Assembly: GCA_002493635.1 (NCBI GenBank)
Contig: DKZL01000025.1
Location: forward strand, 42,912-49,380
Reading direction: 5' to 3'
DNA from: Ruminococcaceae bacterium UBA7075
GTDB taxonomy: Bacteria > Bacillota > Clostridia > Oscillospirales > Acutalibacteraceae
DNA length: 6,469 bases
In this document: positions 1 through 5,811 of the stretch, piece after piece
Layout of the letters: every line of letters begins with the position of its first letter
How positions within the stretch are numbered: the stretch's first letter is position 1
Position numbers and translations under genes: made by a program
Notes under the pieces: generated by a model
Database searches by the model: none
What the model was told of the DNA's origin: nothing
The model's input: the letters and a program-made list of their open reading frames with translations, nothing else

Positions 1-46
1 GCAATTTCCTATAAAGTAAAAAAGTAGCCGGTGGGTTGCACCTACT
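1..46. repeat. Interspersed repeat, copy A
   Basis: The first 22 bases match positions 97-118 at 20 of 22 positions, around the shared core CCTATAAAGTAAAAA. Downstream of the core lies a weak hairpin: GTAG at 24-27 faces CTAC at 42-45, and GTG at 31-33 faces CAC at 39-41. It includes GGTTGCA, which copy B also has after its core. The same order of parts in both copies (core, hairpin, GGTTGCA) suggests a repeated unit rather than chance. The window edge cuts the left side, so the true boundary is unknown. The element type is not identified; a non-coding interspersed repeat is the simplest reading. Confidence 0.55.
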
Positions 47-96
47 CGGGCAGACAGCACCATATAAAAACTCACTTCTATGCCAGCTGTTTCCAA

Positions 97-142
97 GCAG
101 TTCCCTATAAAGTAAAAACTGCATAGCTATGCGGTTGCAACC
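97..142. repeat. Interspersed repeat, copy B, with palindromes
   Basis: This is the second copy of the 22-bp core (97-118), about 96 bp after the first. Here GCAGTT at 97-102 is the exact inverted complement of AACTGC at 117-122, so the core can close into a hairpin. It is followed by a perfect 12-base palindrome, GCATAGCTATGC (121-132), and a perfect 10-base palindrome, GGTTGCAACC (133-142). There is no open reading frame here. The stretch 1-196 contains only these repeats and palindromes and no gene that I can support. Confidence 0.55.
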
Positions 143-196
143 AATAGTTGCGGCTATGAAAACTAAAATGTATGGCGTTTTGCATTAGTTGCACAT

Positions 197-202
197 TATA
201 AT
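197..202 (+). promoter_or_regulatory. Candidate -10 box for the XRE regulator gene
   Basis: A perfect TATAAT lies 34 bases upstream of the chosen start codon, which would give a leader of roughly 25-30 nt. No good -35 hexamer sits at 16-18 bp. TTGCAT at 180-185 is only 11 bp away, so the promoter is either weak, activator-dependent or misassigned. GTTGC motifs at 147-151 and 188-192 flank the area and could be operator half-sites, but this is speculation. Confidence 0.4.
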
Positions 203-220
203 TAACTCAACAATTCAATG

Positions 221-226
221 AGGAGG
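221..226 (+). promoter_or_regulatory. Ribosome binding site that decides the regulator start
   Basis: AGGAGG lies 9 nt before the ATG at 236. An in-frame ATG at 218 would place this Shine-Dalgarno inside the coding sequence, so 236 is the better start. Confidence 0.8.
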
Positions 227-235
227 GCAACATCA

Positions 236-1147
236 ATGAATATTGAAACAGCCAACAGATTACTACAGTACAGAAAGCAACATAATCTTAGTCAGGAAGA
301 CCTTGCTGCAAAAATCGGCGTCAGCAGACAGGCGATTTCTAAGTGGGAGCGTGCTGAGGCTTCACCTGATACGGATAACCTGATTCTCCTTGCTGATATT
401 TACGGAGTTAGTCTTGATGAACTTTTAAAGGGAGAAATTCCTTCAAAAAAAGAGACTGAAAAATGTTGTCAGAACGATGTCAGTGAAAGTGATGAGGGAT
501 ATAAATACAATTACAATTATTCTTACGGGCCTGACGGCGAAACGGAATATGAAAAGTATGAGAAGACAGATAAAGTTTCTTTTAAAAACGGAATACACAT
601 TGATTCAAAGTGTGGCGACCATGTACATATAAATTTTAAAGACGGTGTTCATGTTCACGATAAGAACGGCGATAAAGTCGATGTGGGCTGGCATGGAATC
701 CATGTAGAGGAAAACGGAAAGCATCGGGTTTATACCGACGAAGACGGCAATGTATATGTAAGCGAGAATATCAAAGAATCGAAAAAGAAGAGCAAAGCGC
801 ATAAAATTTGGAACAGCTTTCCGTTTTTTCTGATAGCCATAATCGGCTTCCTTGCATGGGGTTTCAGCGGCGCATATTTTGGCTGGGCTTTAAGCTGGAT
901 ATGTTTCCTGACAATTCCGATTTACTACACCTTAGGCGACGCAATCTTTAAAAAGAAGGCAAGTCATTTTTGTTATCCAGTGCTTGTTGTGATTGCGTAT
1001 ATTTTGTTTGGTTATTTAAATGTATGCGGCGGATGGGCATTGGGCTGGATTGTGTTTCTGACAATTCCCGTTTATTATTTTCTGTGTGAACTTTTTGAAA
1101 ACATCTTCAATAAAGCAGATGAAAAACCTGATTCGGACAATGTATGA
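236..1147 (+). CDS. XRE-family HTH regulator with C-terminal membrane region
   Basis: This encodes a predicted 303-residue transcriptional regulator anchored in the membrane. Residues 6-64 are a Cro/C1-type DNA-binding domain, with the typical NLSQEDLAAKIGVSRQAISKWE core (17-38) and the LADIYGVSLDELL tail. Residues about 70-115 are charged and Tyr-rich. Residues 119-163 form a short-period segment with eight His residues in alternating strand-like patterns (GIHI, HVHI, GVHVHD, GIHV). After a Lys-rich stretch (184-192), residues 195-284 hold about four hydrophobic helices. These contain a duplicated unit: residues 216-233 and 266-283 match at 14 of 18 positions. The HTH call is secure; ligand and targets are unknown. 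The membrane and His-rich parts suggest sensing at the envelope or of metal, which is inference. The gene is monocistronic, with no clear terminator before the next promoter. The start at 236 was chosen from the AGGAGG at 221-226. Confidence 0.88.
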   Translation: MNIETANRLLQYRKQHNLSQEDLAAKIGVSRQAISKWERAEASPDTDNLILLADIYGVSLDELLKGEIPSKKETEKCCQNDVSESDEGYKYNYNYSYGPDGETEYEKYEKTDKVSFKNGIHIDSKCGDHVHINFKDGVHVHDKNGDKVDVGWHGIHVEENGKHRVYTDEDGNVYVSENIKESKKKSKAHKIWNSFPFFLIAIIGFLAWGFSGAYFGWALSWICFLTIPIYYTLGDAIFKKKASHFCYPVLVVIAYILFGYLNVCGGWALGWIVFLTIPVYYFLCELFENIFNKADEKPDSDNV

Positions 1148-1208
1148 ATTAATGTCTTTACTCTGAACAATCATAAATACAAAAAATATGAAAAAGCAGG
1201 AAAAACAC

Positions 1209-1237
1209 TTGAATTATTTAAAATATAATGATATTAT
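1209..1237 (+). promoter_or_regulatory. Promoter of the T-box/pheST unit
   Basis: TTGAAT (1209-1214) and TATTAT (1232-1237) are separated by exactly 17 bp, in a very AT-rich stretch. Transcription would begin near 1244, just before the first stem of the T-box leader. A perfect TATAAT at 1224-1229 also exists but would sit only 9 bp from this -35 and has no other good partner. The 60 bases between the regulator stop and this promoter show nothing recognisable. Confidence 0.6.
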
Positions 1238-1249
1238 ATAAAGAGATAA

Positions 1250-1516
1250 CACGCTGACGAAGAGAGTAGCAATTTGATTTGTCGCTTCAGAGAATATGCA
1301 CCTTGGCTGCGAGTGCATTGCGAAAAGCTTGTTGTGAAGTTCACTTCCGAGTGGTGAGGCTGAACATTTTTAAGTATAATTAGGTTTCAACGGTTGACCC
1401 CGTTACAGGTTTAAGAAGTGAACGTTTCGGAGTGCCTGCATATAGAATGCAGGAATCAGGGTGGTACCGCGGATTTTTCGTCCCTGCGTAGATTTTACGC
1501 AGGGGCTTTTATTTTT
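1250..1516 (+). ncRNA. T-box riboswitch, Phe-specific, controlling pheST
   Basis: This leader RNA senses uncharged tRNA-Phe. Stem I spans about 1250-1356. The lower helix pairs GAAG 1259-1262 with CTTC 1344-1347. Above it, the loop carries AGTA (1265-1268) on the 5' side and TTC (1340-1342) followed by A on the 3' side, placing a Phe codon in the specifier position. The distal loop has the conserved GGCTGCGAG (1305-1313) on an ATGCA/TGCAT stem. A hairpin AACGG/CCGTT (1389-1404) may be stem III. The T-box AGGGTGGTACCGCGG is at 1458-1472. Its antiterminator folds as CAGGG (1457-1461) with CCCTG (1482-1486), with bulge TGGTACC and a GCG/CGT upper helix. TGGT in the bulge can pair with the ACCA end of tRNA-Phe. 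The same CCCTG is the 5' arm of the terminator, so the two folds exclude each other. Confidence 0.95.
1480..1516 (+). terminator. Leader terminator of the pheST T-box
   Basis: CCCTGCGTA (1482-1490) pairs perfectly with TACGCAGGG (1496-1504) around loop GATTT, extended by a T-G and a G-C pair, then followed by a T-rich tract (1507-1516). It forms when tRNA-Phe is charged, and is pre-empted by the antiterminator when uncharged tRNA binds. Confidence 0.93.
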
Positions 1517-1535
1517 GTGAAGTTTACTGAGCTAT

Positions 1536-1540
1536 GGAGG
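1536..1540 (+). promoter_or_regulatory. Ribosome binding site that decides the pheS start
   Basis: GGAGG ends 5 nt before ATG 1546. The in-frame ATG at 1534 overlaps this site and has no Shine-Dalgarno of its own, so translation most likely starts at 1546. Confidence 0.8.
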
Positions 1541-1545
1541 TTTTT

Positions 1546-2601
1546 ATGGACGAGAAAATTATCAGATTAAAAGATGAAATTAATTCAAAACTTAATGAAG
1601 TCGCAGACCTTTTGGATCTTGACAAGGTCAGGGTTGCATACCTTGGTAAAAAGGGCAGTATTACTGCGCTTTTAAAAGGTATGAAGGATTTGTCGGTTGA
1701 AGAAAAAAAGGTGTTTGGCGCAGATGTTAACAAGCTTAAGGCTTATGCAGCTGAGAAAATTGAGGAAAAAATAGCTGAATTAAAGGAAAAGGAAATTCAG
1801 CTTGAAATTGCTTCAATGCCTCAGTTTGATATTACAACTCCTGCAAATCTTGCAAGAGGTTCTTACCATCCTATTACTCTTGTTCAGCGTCAATGCGAAA
1901 CGATTTTCAAGTCAATGGGCTTTGATGTCGAAGACTATTCAGAGGTTGTAACGGACTACGAGTGCTTTGAATCGGTAAACATCCCTAAACACCATCCTGC
2001 AAGAGATATGCAGGATACATATTATCTTGAAAACGGTCAGCTTCTTAAGTCGCAGACTTCCGCAGCACAGAATGCAATTCTCAAAAAATACGGCAAAAGA
2101 CTTATGGAAACAGGAAAGCCAATTAAGGCGATTTTCCCCGGACGATGCTTCAGAAATGAGGCAACGGACGCTTGTCACGAAAATACATTTTTCCAGATGG
2201 AGGGTGTAATGGTTGACAAGGATATTTCAATTTCTAACCTTATTTTCTTTATGAAGACTATGCTTTCGGAGGTTTTCCGTAAGGATATAAAGGTAAGACT
2301 TCGCCCCGGCTTTTTCCCATTCGTTGAACCCGGATTTGAACTTGACATAAGCTGTCTTATCTGCGGCGGCGAGGGTTGTCCGTCCTGCAAACATTCAGGC
2401 TGGCTTGAGCTTTGCCCATGCGGAATGATTCATCCGAATGTTCTGCGTGAGGGCGGTATTGACCCCGAAGAATACACAGGCTTTGCTTTCGGTCTTGGAC
2501 TTACAAGACTTGCAATGATGAAATACGGAATTAAAGACATCAGAGATCTGAACAGCGGCAGTCTGAAGTCGCTTTCACAGTTTACTGATGATGAGGAATA
2601 A
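1546..2601 (+). CDS. pheS: Phenylalanyl-tRNA synthetase alpha subunit
   Basis: This is the catalytic subunit of cytosolic (alpha-beta)2 PheRS, which joins Phe to tRNA-Phe with ATP. The protein has 351 residues from the start preferred by the GGAGG, normal for the family. Residues 1-90 are the N-terminal coiled-coil tRNA-binding arm. The class II core follows, with HPARDMQDTYY (150-160), motif 2 around FRNE (Arg203) and QMEG (217-220), and motif 3 GFAFGLGLTRL (312-322, Arg321). Ala314 sits in the GFAFG stretch that lines the Phe pocket in characterised enzymes. Odd points: the motif 2 region reads CFRNEATDACHENTFFQ, and a Cys-rich insertion (C270, C273, C278, C281, then C290 and C292) could bind zinc. 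The gene is under the Phe T-box and is followed 14 nt later by pheT. Identity is certain; the metal site is inferred. Confidence 0.98.
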   Translation: MDEKIIRLKDEINSKLNEVADLLDLDKVRVAYLGKKGSITALLKGMKDLSVEEKKVFGADVNKLKAYAAEKIEEKIAELKEKEIQLEIASMPQFDITTPANLARGSYHPITLVQRQCETIFKSMGFDVEDYSEVVTDYECFESVNIPKHHPARDMQDTYYLENGQLLKSQTSAAQNAILKKYGKRLMETGKPIKAIFPGRCFRNEATDACHENTFFQMEGVMVDKDISISNLIFFMKTMLSEVFRKDIKVRLRPGFFPFVEPGFELDISCLICGGEGCPSCKHSGWLELCPCGMIHPNVLREGGIDPEEYTGFAFGLGLTRLAMMKYGIKDIRDLNSGSLKSLSQFTDDEE

Positions 2602-2615
2602 GGGAGGAGAAAAAT

Positions 2616-4982
2616 ATGTTTTTATCAATGAATTGGATTTCTGACTTTGTTGACTTTTCAGGTCTTGACAAGGTTGAATTAATACATCAGTTTTCCCTCT
2701 CGACAGCAGAGGTAGAAAATGAAATCTTCTTTAAGGGTTCAGATTTGAGCGGTGTTGTTGTTGCCGAAATTAAATCGGTTGAAAATCATCCCGATTCTAA
2801 AAAACTGCACCTTCTTAAAGTAGATGCAGGTGATGATGAGCTTACAGATGTTGTCTGTGGTGCTCCCAATGTCCGTGTAGGTATGAAGACTGCTTTTGCA
2901 AAGGTCGGTGCCAGAATTGGTGAAATTACCATTGCGCCTCGTCCGCTTGCAGGCTATACCTCGAACGGTATGTGTTGCAGTGAGGCTGAAATCGGTATTT
3001 CGGATGACAACTCCGGTATTATGGATATTACAGACGATGTGCCAAACGGTACTGATATAAAAGAAATTTATGAAATTGACGATATAGTATTTGAGGTTGA
3101 CAATAAGTCGCTTACAAATCGTCCTGACCTTTGGGGTCATTACGGAATTGCCCGTGAGTTCGCTGCTCTTGCAGGCAGAGAGCTTAAACCTCTTGAGGTT
3201 GAGGATTTAAAGGCTTATAATAATCTAAAGCAGATTGATATGAAGATAGAAGATGACCTTTGTCAGCGTTACAGCTGTATGCAGGTCGAAAATGTTACAC
3301 GCCATATCAGCCCTGTTAATATGCGTATTCGTCTTTACTACTGCGGTATGCGTGGAATTAATTTCCTTGCTGACCTTACAAACTATCTTATGCTTGAAAT
3401 GGGTCAACCAATGCACGCATTTGATTCACGCAAGGTTGAAAATATTAGAATTAAGCGTTTTGATACTCCGTTTACTTTTAAAACTCTTGACGGTATTGAA
3501 AGAAACATTGACGAGAATACTCTTATGATCTGCAACGGTGATGCACCAGTTGCTATTGCAGGTATTATGGGCGGTCTTGATTCTGAAATTGTTGATGATA
3601 CTACAACGCTTACACTTGAGTCTGCAACATTTAATGCTGTTTCTATAAGAAAGTCGACAGTCAGACTTGCTCACAGAACAGATGCTTCAATACGTTATGA
3701 AAAGTGCCTAGATCCTGAAAACACTGTTCCTGCCATTGCAAGATTCATTAATCTTTTAAAGAAATATGACAGTGGTGTACAGGTAGTGTCTGCGCTTACT
3801 GATGAATATGCTTTCCGTTATGATACCGTAAAGCTGGATTTTGATAAGGCGTTTGTTGACCGCTATACAGGCATTGAAATTTCAAATGAAACAATCGTAA
3901 AGACTCTTGAAAGCCTTGGATTCAAGGTTACTCTTGACGGTGATAATTTCAGTGTTGTTGTACCGTCATGGAGAGCTACAAAGGATGTAACAATCAAGGC
4001 TGATATAATTGAAGAAATCACAAGAATTTACGGCTATGATAATTTTGACGTAAATACAGCACGTTCACCTCTTTATCCTGTAAGAATGGCAACTGTAAAG
4101 AATAACGAGAGCAAGATCAAAGACATTCTTGTAAAGCGTTACAATCTTCACGAGCTTCATTCTTATGTATGGGCATACTATGATGAGCTTAAAGCGCTTG
4201 AGATTCCTGTTGAGGACAATATAAAGCTTGCAAATGCCACAAATCCCAATATTGAAACTATCCGTAACTCAATTATTCCCACACAGCTTTGTCAGGTCAA
4301 GACAAATACAGGCTTTGCGCCGGATTTCGGAATTTTTGAAATCGGCAGAGTGGTTGAGGGACTTGATGAAAATAACCTTTGCATTGAAAAGAAAAAGCTT
4401 GCCGTAACACTTTACAGCAAGACAAAGGATATGAAGTCACTTTATTTTGAACTCCGTGATATTCTTGCTGTTATCACAGATGATATTAAGCACAGTACTC
4501 TTTCGTTCAAAACTTCACAGCCAAAGCACAGTTATGAGCATCCGGTTAATCTCAATACCGTCATTCTTGACGGCAAAGAAATTGGTACAGTCGGAATTGT
4601 TCATCCTGTTGTCGGTAAAAAGATTGACAAGAAGGCTAATATTGTTTTTGCTGAAATTGATATGAACGCATTTGCAGACGCAAAAGACAACGGCATTTCA
4701 TATGAGGAGCCGTCAAAGTTCCCTCCGATGGATTACGACTTGAGCCTTGAATTGCCAAACGGTGTTCTTTATGATAAGCTTACCGAGTGTTGGAAGAAAG
4801 AAGGGGGAAGTATTCTTAAGAATACAAAAATTGTAGATACCTACGATACCGATACAGTTCACAGCATTACGGTGCGTTTTGAATTTTCATCAAACGAGAG
4901 AACACTGTCGTCCGCAGAAGTTCAGGAGATTATGGATAAGGTAATTGCAAATCTTTCTGCAATAGGAGTTAACTTAAGATAA
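2616..4982 (+). CDS. pheT: Phenylalanyl-tRNA synthetase beta subunit
   Basis: This is the tRNA-binding and editing subunit of PheRS, 788 residues, close to the family's usual 790-805. Domains in order: N-terminal part 1-38; EMAP/OB-fold tRNA-binding domain about 40-150 (SGVVVAEIKSVENHPDSKKL); B3/B4 editing domain about 210-400, with GINFLADLTNYLMLEMGQPM from 247, HAFD (267-270), GIMGGLDSE (316-324) and TLESATF (333-339); B5 domain about 405-476 ending in EEITRIYGYDN; catalytic-like core about 490-690; and a C-terminal FDX-ACB anticodon-binding domain from KFPPMDYDLS (701-710) to the end. The His and Glu of the editing pocket appear to be present (His267 and Glu335 are my inferred equivalents), so Tyr-tRNA-Phe editing is probably intact. 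It has its own GGGAGGA site at 2602-2608 and is co-transcribed with pheS. No frameshift or truncation is seen. Confidence 0.98.
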   Translation: MFLSMNWISDFVDFSGLDKVELIHQFSLSTAEVENEIFFKGSDLSGVVVAEIKSVENHPDSKKLHLLKVDAGDDELTDVVCGAPNVRVGMKTAFAKVGARIGEITIAPRPLAGYTSNGMCCSEAEIGISDDNSGIMDITDDVPNGTDIKEIYEIDDIVFEVDNKSLTNRPDLWGHYGIAREFAALAGRELKPLEVEDLKAYNNLKQIDMKIEDDLCQRYSCMQVENVTRHISPVNMRIRLYYCGMRGINFLADLTNYLMLEMGQPMHAFDSRKVENIRIKRFDTPFTFKTLDGIERNIDENTLMICNGDAPVAIAGIMGGLDSEIVDDTTTLTLESATFNAVSIRKSTVRLAHRTDASIRYEKCLDPENTVPAIARFINLLKKYDSGVQVVSALTDEYAFRYDTVKLDFDKAFVDRYTGIEISNETIVKTLESLGFKVTLDGDNFSVVVPSWRATKDVTIKADIIEEITRIYGYDNFDVNTARSPLYPVRMATVKNNESKIKDILVKRYNLHELHSYVWAYYDELKALEIPVEDNIKLANATNPNIETIRNSIIPTQLCQVKTNTGFAPDFGIFEIGRVVEGLDENNLCIEKKKLAVTLYSKTKDMKSLYFELRDILAVITDDIKHSTLSFKTSQPKHSYEHPVNLNTVILDGKEIGTVGIVHPVVGKKIDKKANIVFAEIDMNAFADAKDNGISYEEPSKFPPMDYDLSLELPNGVLYDKLTECWKKEGGSILKNTKIVDTYDTDTVHSITVRFEFSSNERTLSSAEVQEIMDKVIANLSAIGVNLR

Positions 4983-4995
4983 ATTTACAAGTAAG

Positions 4996-5030
4996 TATGG
5001 CGGAGGCTTGCTTCCGCCATAAGTATTTTT
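4996..5030 (+). terminator. Rho-independent terminator of pheST
   Basis: An 11-bp stem (4996-5006 with 5011-5021, one G-T wobble) closes on loop CTTG. Its GC-rich centre is TGGCGGA/TCCGCCA, and a T tract follows at 5025-5031. It begins 13 nt after the pheT stop. Confidence 0.9.
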
Positions 5031-5108
5031 TAGTTATATATCATAAGTTCTATTTTGGAAGTTTTTAAACGGCAAGCCATAAAATACAAGAAAATATAAA
5101 TATTTCAC

Positions 5109-5137
5109 TTGAAATTGTATAAATATTATAGTATAAT
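5109..5137 (+). promoter_or_regulatory. Promoter of the ireB unit
   Basis: TTGAAA (5109-5114) and a perfect TATAAT (5132-5137) are separated by exactly 17 bp, close to the housekeeping sigma-A consensus. Transcription should begin near 5144, only about 27 nt before the ireB start, leaving room for the GGGAGGTG ribosome binding site (5156-5163) but no regulatory leader. The stretch 5032-5108 shows nothing else recognisable. Confidence 0.85.
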
Positions 5138-5170
5138 AAAATATACATATTATTTGGGAGGTGTTTCGGT

Positions 5171-5416
5171 ATGTTGGATAAAACAATGATTTTTTCACTT
5201 GGTGAAGAAAAAGACGACCATATAAAAAACAGTTTGTCAATCGTATATGATGCACTCAGACAAAAGGGATATAATCCTATCAATCAAATTGTAGGCTACA
5301 TTCTCAGTGAGGATCCAACCTATATTACCACATACAACAATGCTCGTAATATCATCAGCAGAATTGACCGTGACGACTTACTTGAAGCACTCGTAAAATC
5401 ATATCTTGATGTTTGA
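5171..5416 (+). CDS. ireB: IreB/ReoM family regulatory phosphoprotein (YrzL, UPF0297)
   Basis: This is an 81-residue cytosolic protein of the IreB family (formerly UPF0297/DUF965; YrzL in Bacillus). The diagnostic core is VYDALRQKGYNPINQIVGYI (25-44), followed by EDPTYI and the Arg-containing helix with R59, R64 and R67 before DDLLEALVKSYL. In Enterococcus, IreB is a substrate of the PASTA kinase IreK and affects cephalosporin resistance. In Listeria, ReoM is phosphorylated on an N-terminal Thr by PrkA and controls ClpCP-dependent degradation of MurA. Thr5 in the LDKTMIF segment lines up with that phosphosite, so similar control of cell-wall synthesis is likely here, by inference. In many Firmicutes ireB precedes ruvX/yqgF and a DUF1292 gene; here a different small gene follows after 34 nt. 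The start has a strong GGGAGGTG site. Confidence 0.93.
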   Translation: MLDKTMIFSLGEEKDDHIKNSLSIVYDALRQKGYNPINQIVGYILSEDPTYITTYNNARNIISRIDRDDLLEALVKSYLDV

Positions 5417-5450
5417 TAATATCTTGATTTTTAAGAAAGGATGATGACCT

Positions 5451-5756
5451 GTGGCAGACAAAAAGAAAGCCGGACAGGAATTTCAGACATACAAGGGCAG
5501 ACCTCTTGTGCGTTGCGGAGATGAAATTTACTACGGAAGTATGAGTGATCCGTTTGTAATAAAAATGATTATAAAGTCAAAGAAAACTCTTGGTGAAACC
5601 GAAGTTGCTGATAAAATAACAATTCAGCTGCTCTCAACCGATCCGGACCTTTCACCGAGAAGACAGCTTGTAAAGACAAGTGAAAAAAGCGGAATGTTCC
5701 TTGCAATGGATATTGCCGACATCTGGCTTGAAAGAGCACTTAACAACAAAATCTAA
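5451..5756 (+). CDS. Conserved-type hypothetical protein, 101 residues, GTG start
   Basis: I do not recognise a named family, though its style resembles small conserved hypothetical proteins of gut Clostridia. The start is GTG at 5451: an in-frame TGA at 5445 blocks anything longer, the next in-frame Met is residue 31, and AAAGGA at 5436-5441 sits 9 nt upstream. The N-terminus is basic (MADKKKAGQE), with no signal peptide, membrane segment or Cys motif. The body alternates strand-like stretches (RPLVRCGDEIYYGSMSDPFV, 18-37; ADKITIQLLSTDP, 53-65) and ends in an amphipathic helix (MDIADIWLERAL, 86-97). A small alpha/beta soluble protein is the likely fold. It shares the promoter of ireB (34-nt gap, no hairpin between) and is closed by its own terminator, so it is probably co-expressed with ireB. 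No function should be assigned from this. Confidence 0.85.
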   Translation: MADKKKAGQEFQTYKGRPLVRCGDEIYYGSMSDPFVIKMIIKSKKTLGETEVADKITIQLLSTDPDLSPRRQLVKTSEKSGMFLAMDIADIWLERALNNKI

Positions 5757-5761
5757 CTATA

Positions 5762-5792
5762 AAAAAACACAGCCTGTATGGTTGTGTTTTTT
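5762..5792. terminator. Rho-independent terminator after the ireB unit
   Basis: A 13-bp stem, AAAAAACACAGCC (5762-5774) with GGTTGTGTTTTTT (5780-5792), has one G-T wobble and loop TGTAT. A-tract on one side and T-tract on the other make it a possible bidirectional terminator. It lies 5 nt after the stop of the 101-residue gene. Confidence 0.85.
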
Positions 5793-5811
5793 GGTTTAAT
5801 CGGAGGACAAA

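Noticed and set aside
1..142. Possible CRISPR array from the spaced repeats
   Set aside because: There are only two copies, about 96 bp apart, the spacing is too long, and no cas genes are near.
218..235. Upstream in-frame ATG for the XRE regulator
   Set aside because: It would bury the AGGAGG site in the coding region and has no Shine-Dalgarno of its own; ATG 236 is correctly spaced.
1224..1229. Perfect TATAAT as the pheST -10 box
   Set aside because: It lies only 9 bp from TTGAAT 1209-1214 and has no better -35, whereas TATTAT at 1232 gives the 17-bp spacing.
1534..1545. Upstream in-frame ATG for pheS
   Set aside because: It overlaps the GGAGG that serves ATG 1546, and the extra MEVF residues have no family support.
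2739..3140. 133-residue open frame on the minus strand inside pheT
   Set aside because: It lies wholly opposite a clear pheT domain, has no ribosome binding site I could recognise, and its composition looks like the reverse reading of a conserved gene.
3253..3528. 91-residue alternative-frame open frame in pheT on the + strand
   Set aside because: It is a shadow of the real frame, has no ribosome binding site, and the pheT product is intact and full length through this region.
5034..5283. Two overlapping minus-strand open frames across the ireB promoter
   Set aside because: They overlap each other and ireB, are rich in Tyr/Ile/Phe as expected from AT-rich DNA, and cover a consensus promoter on the other strand.
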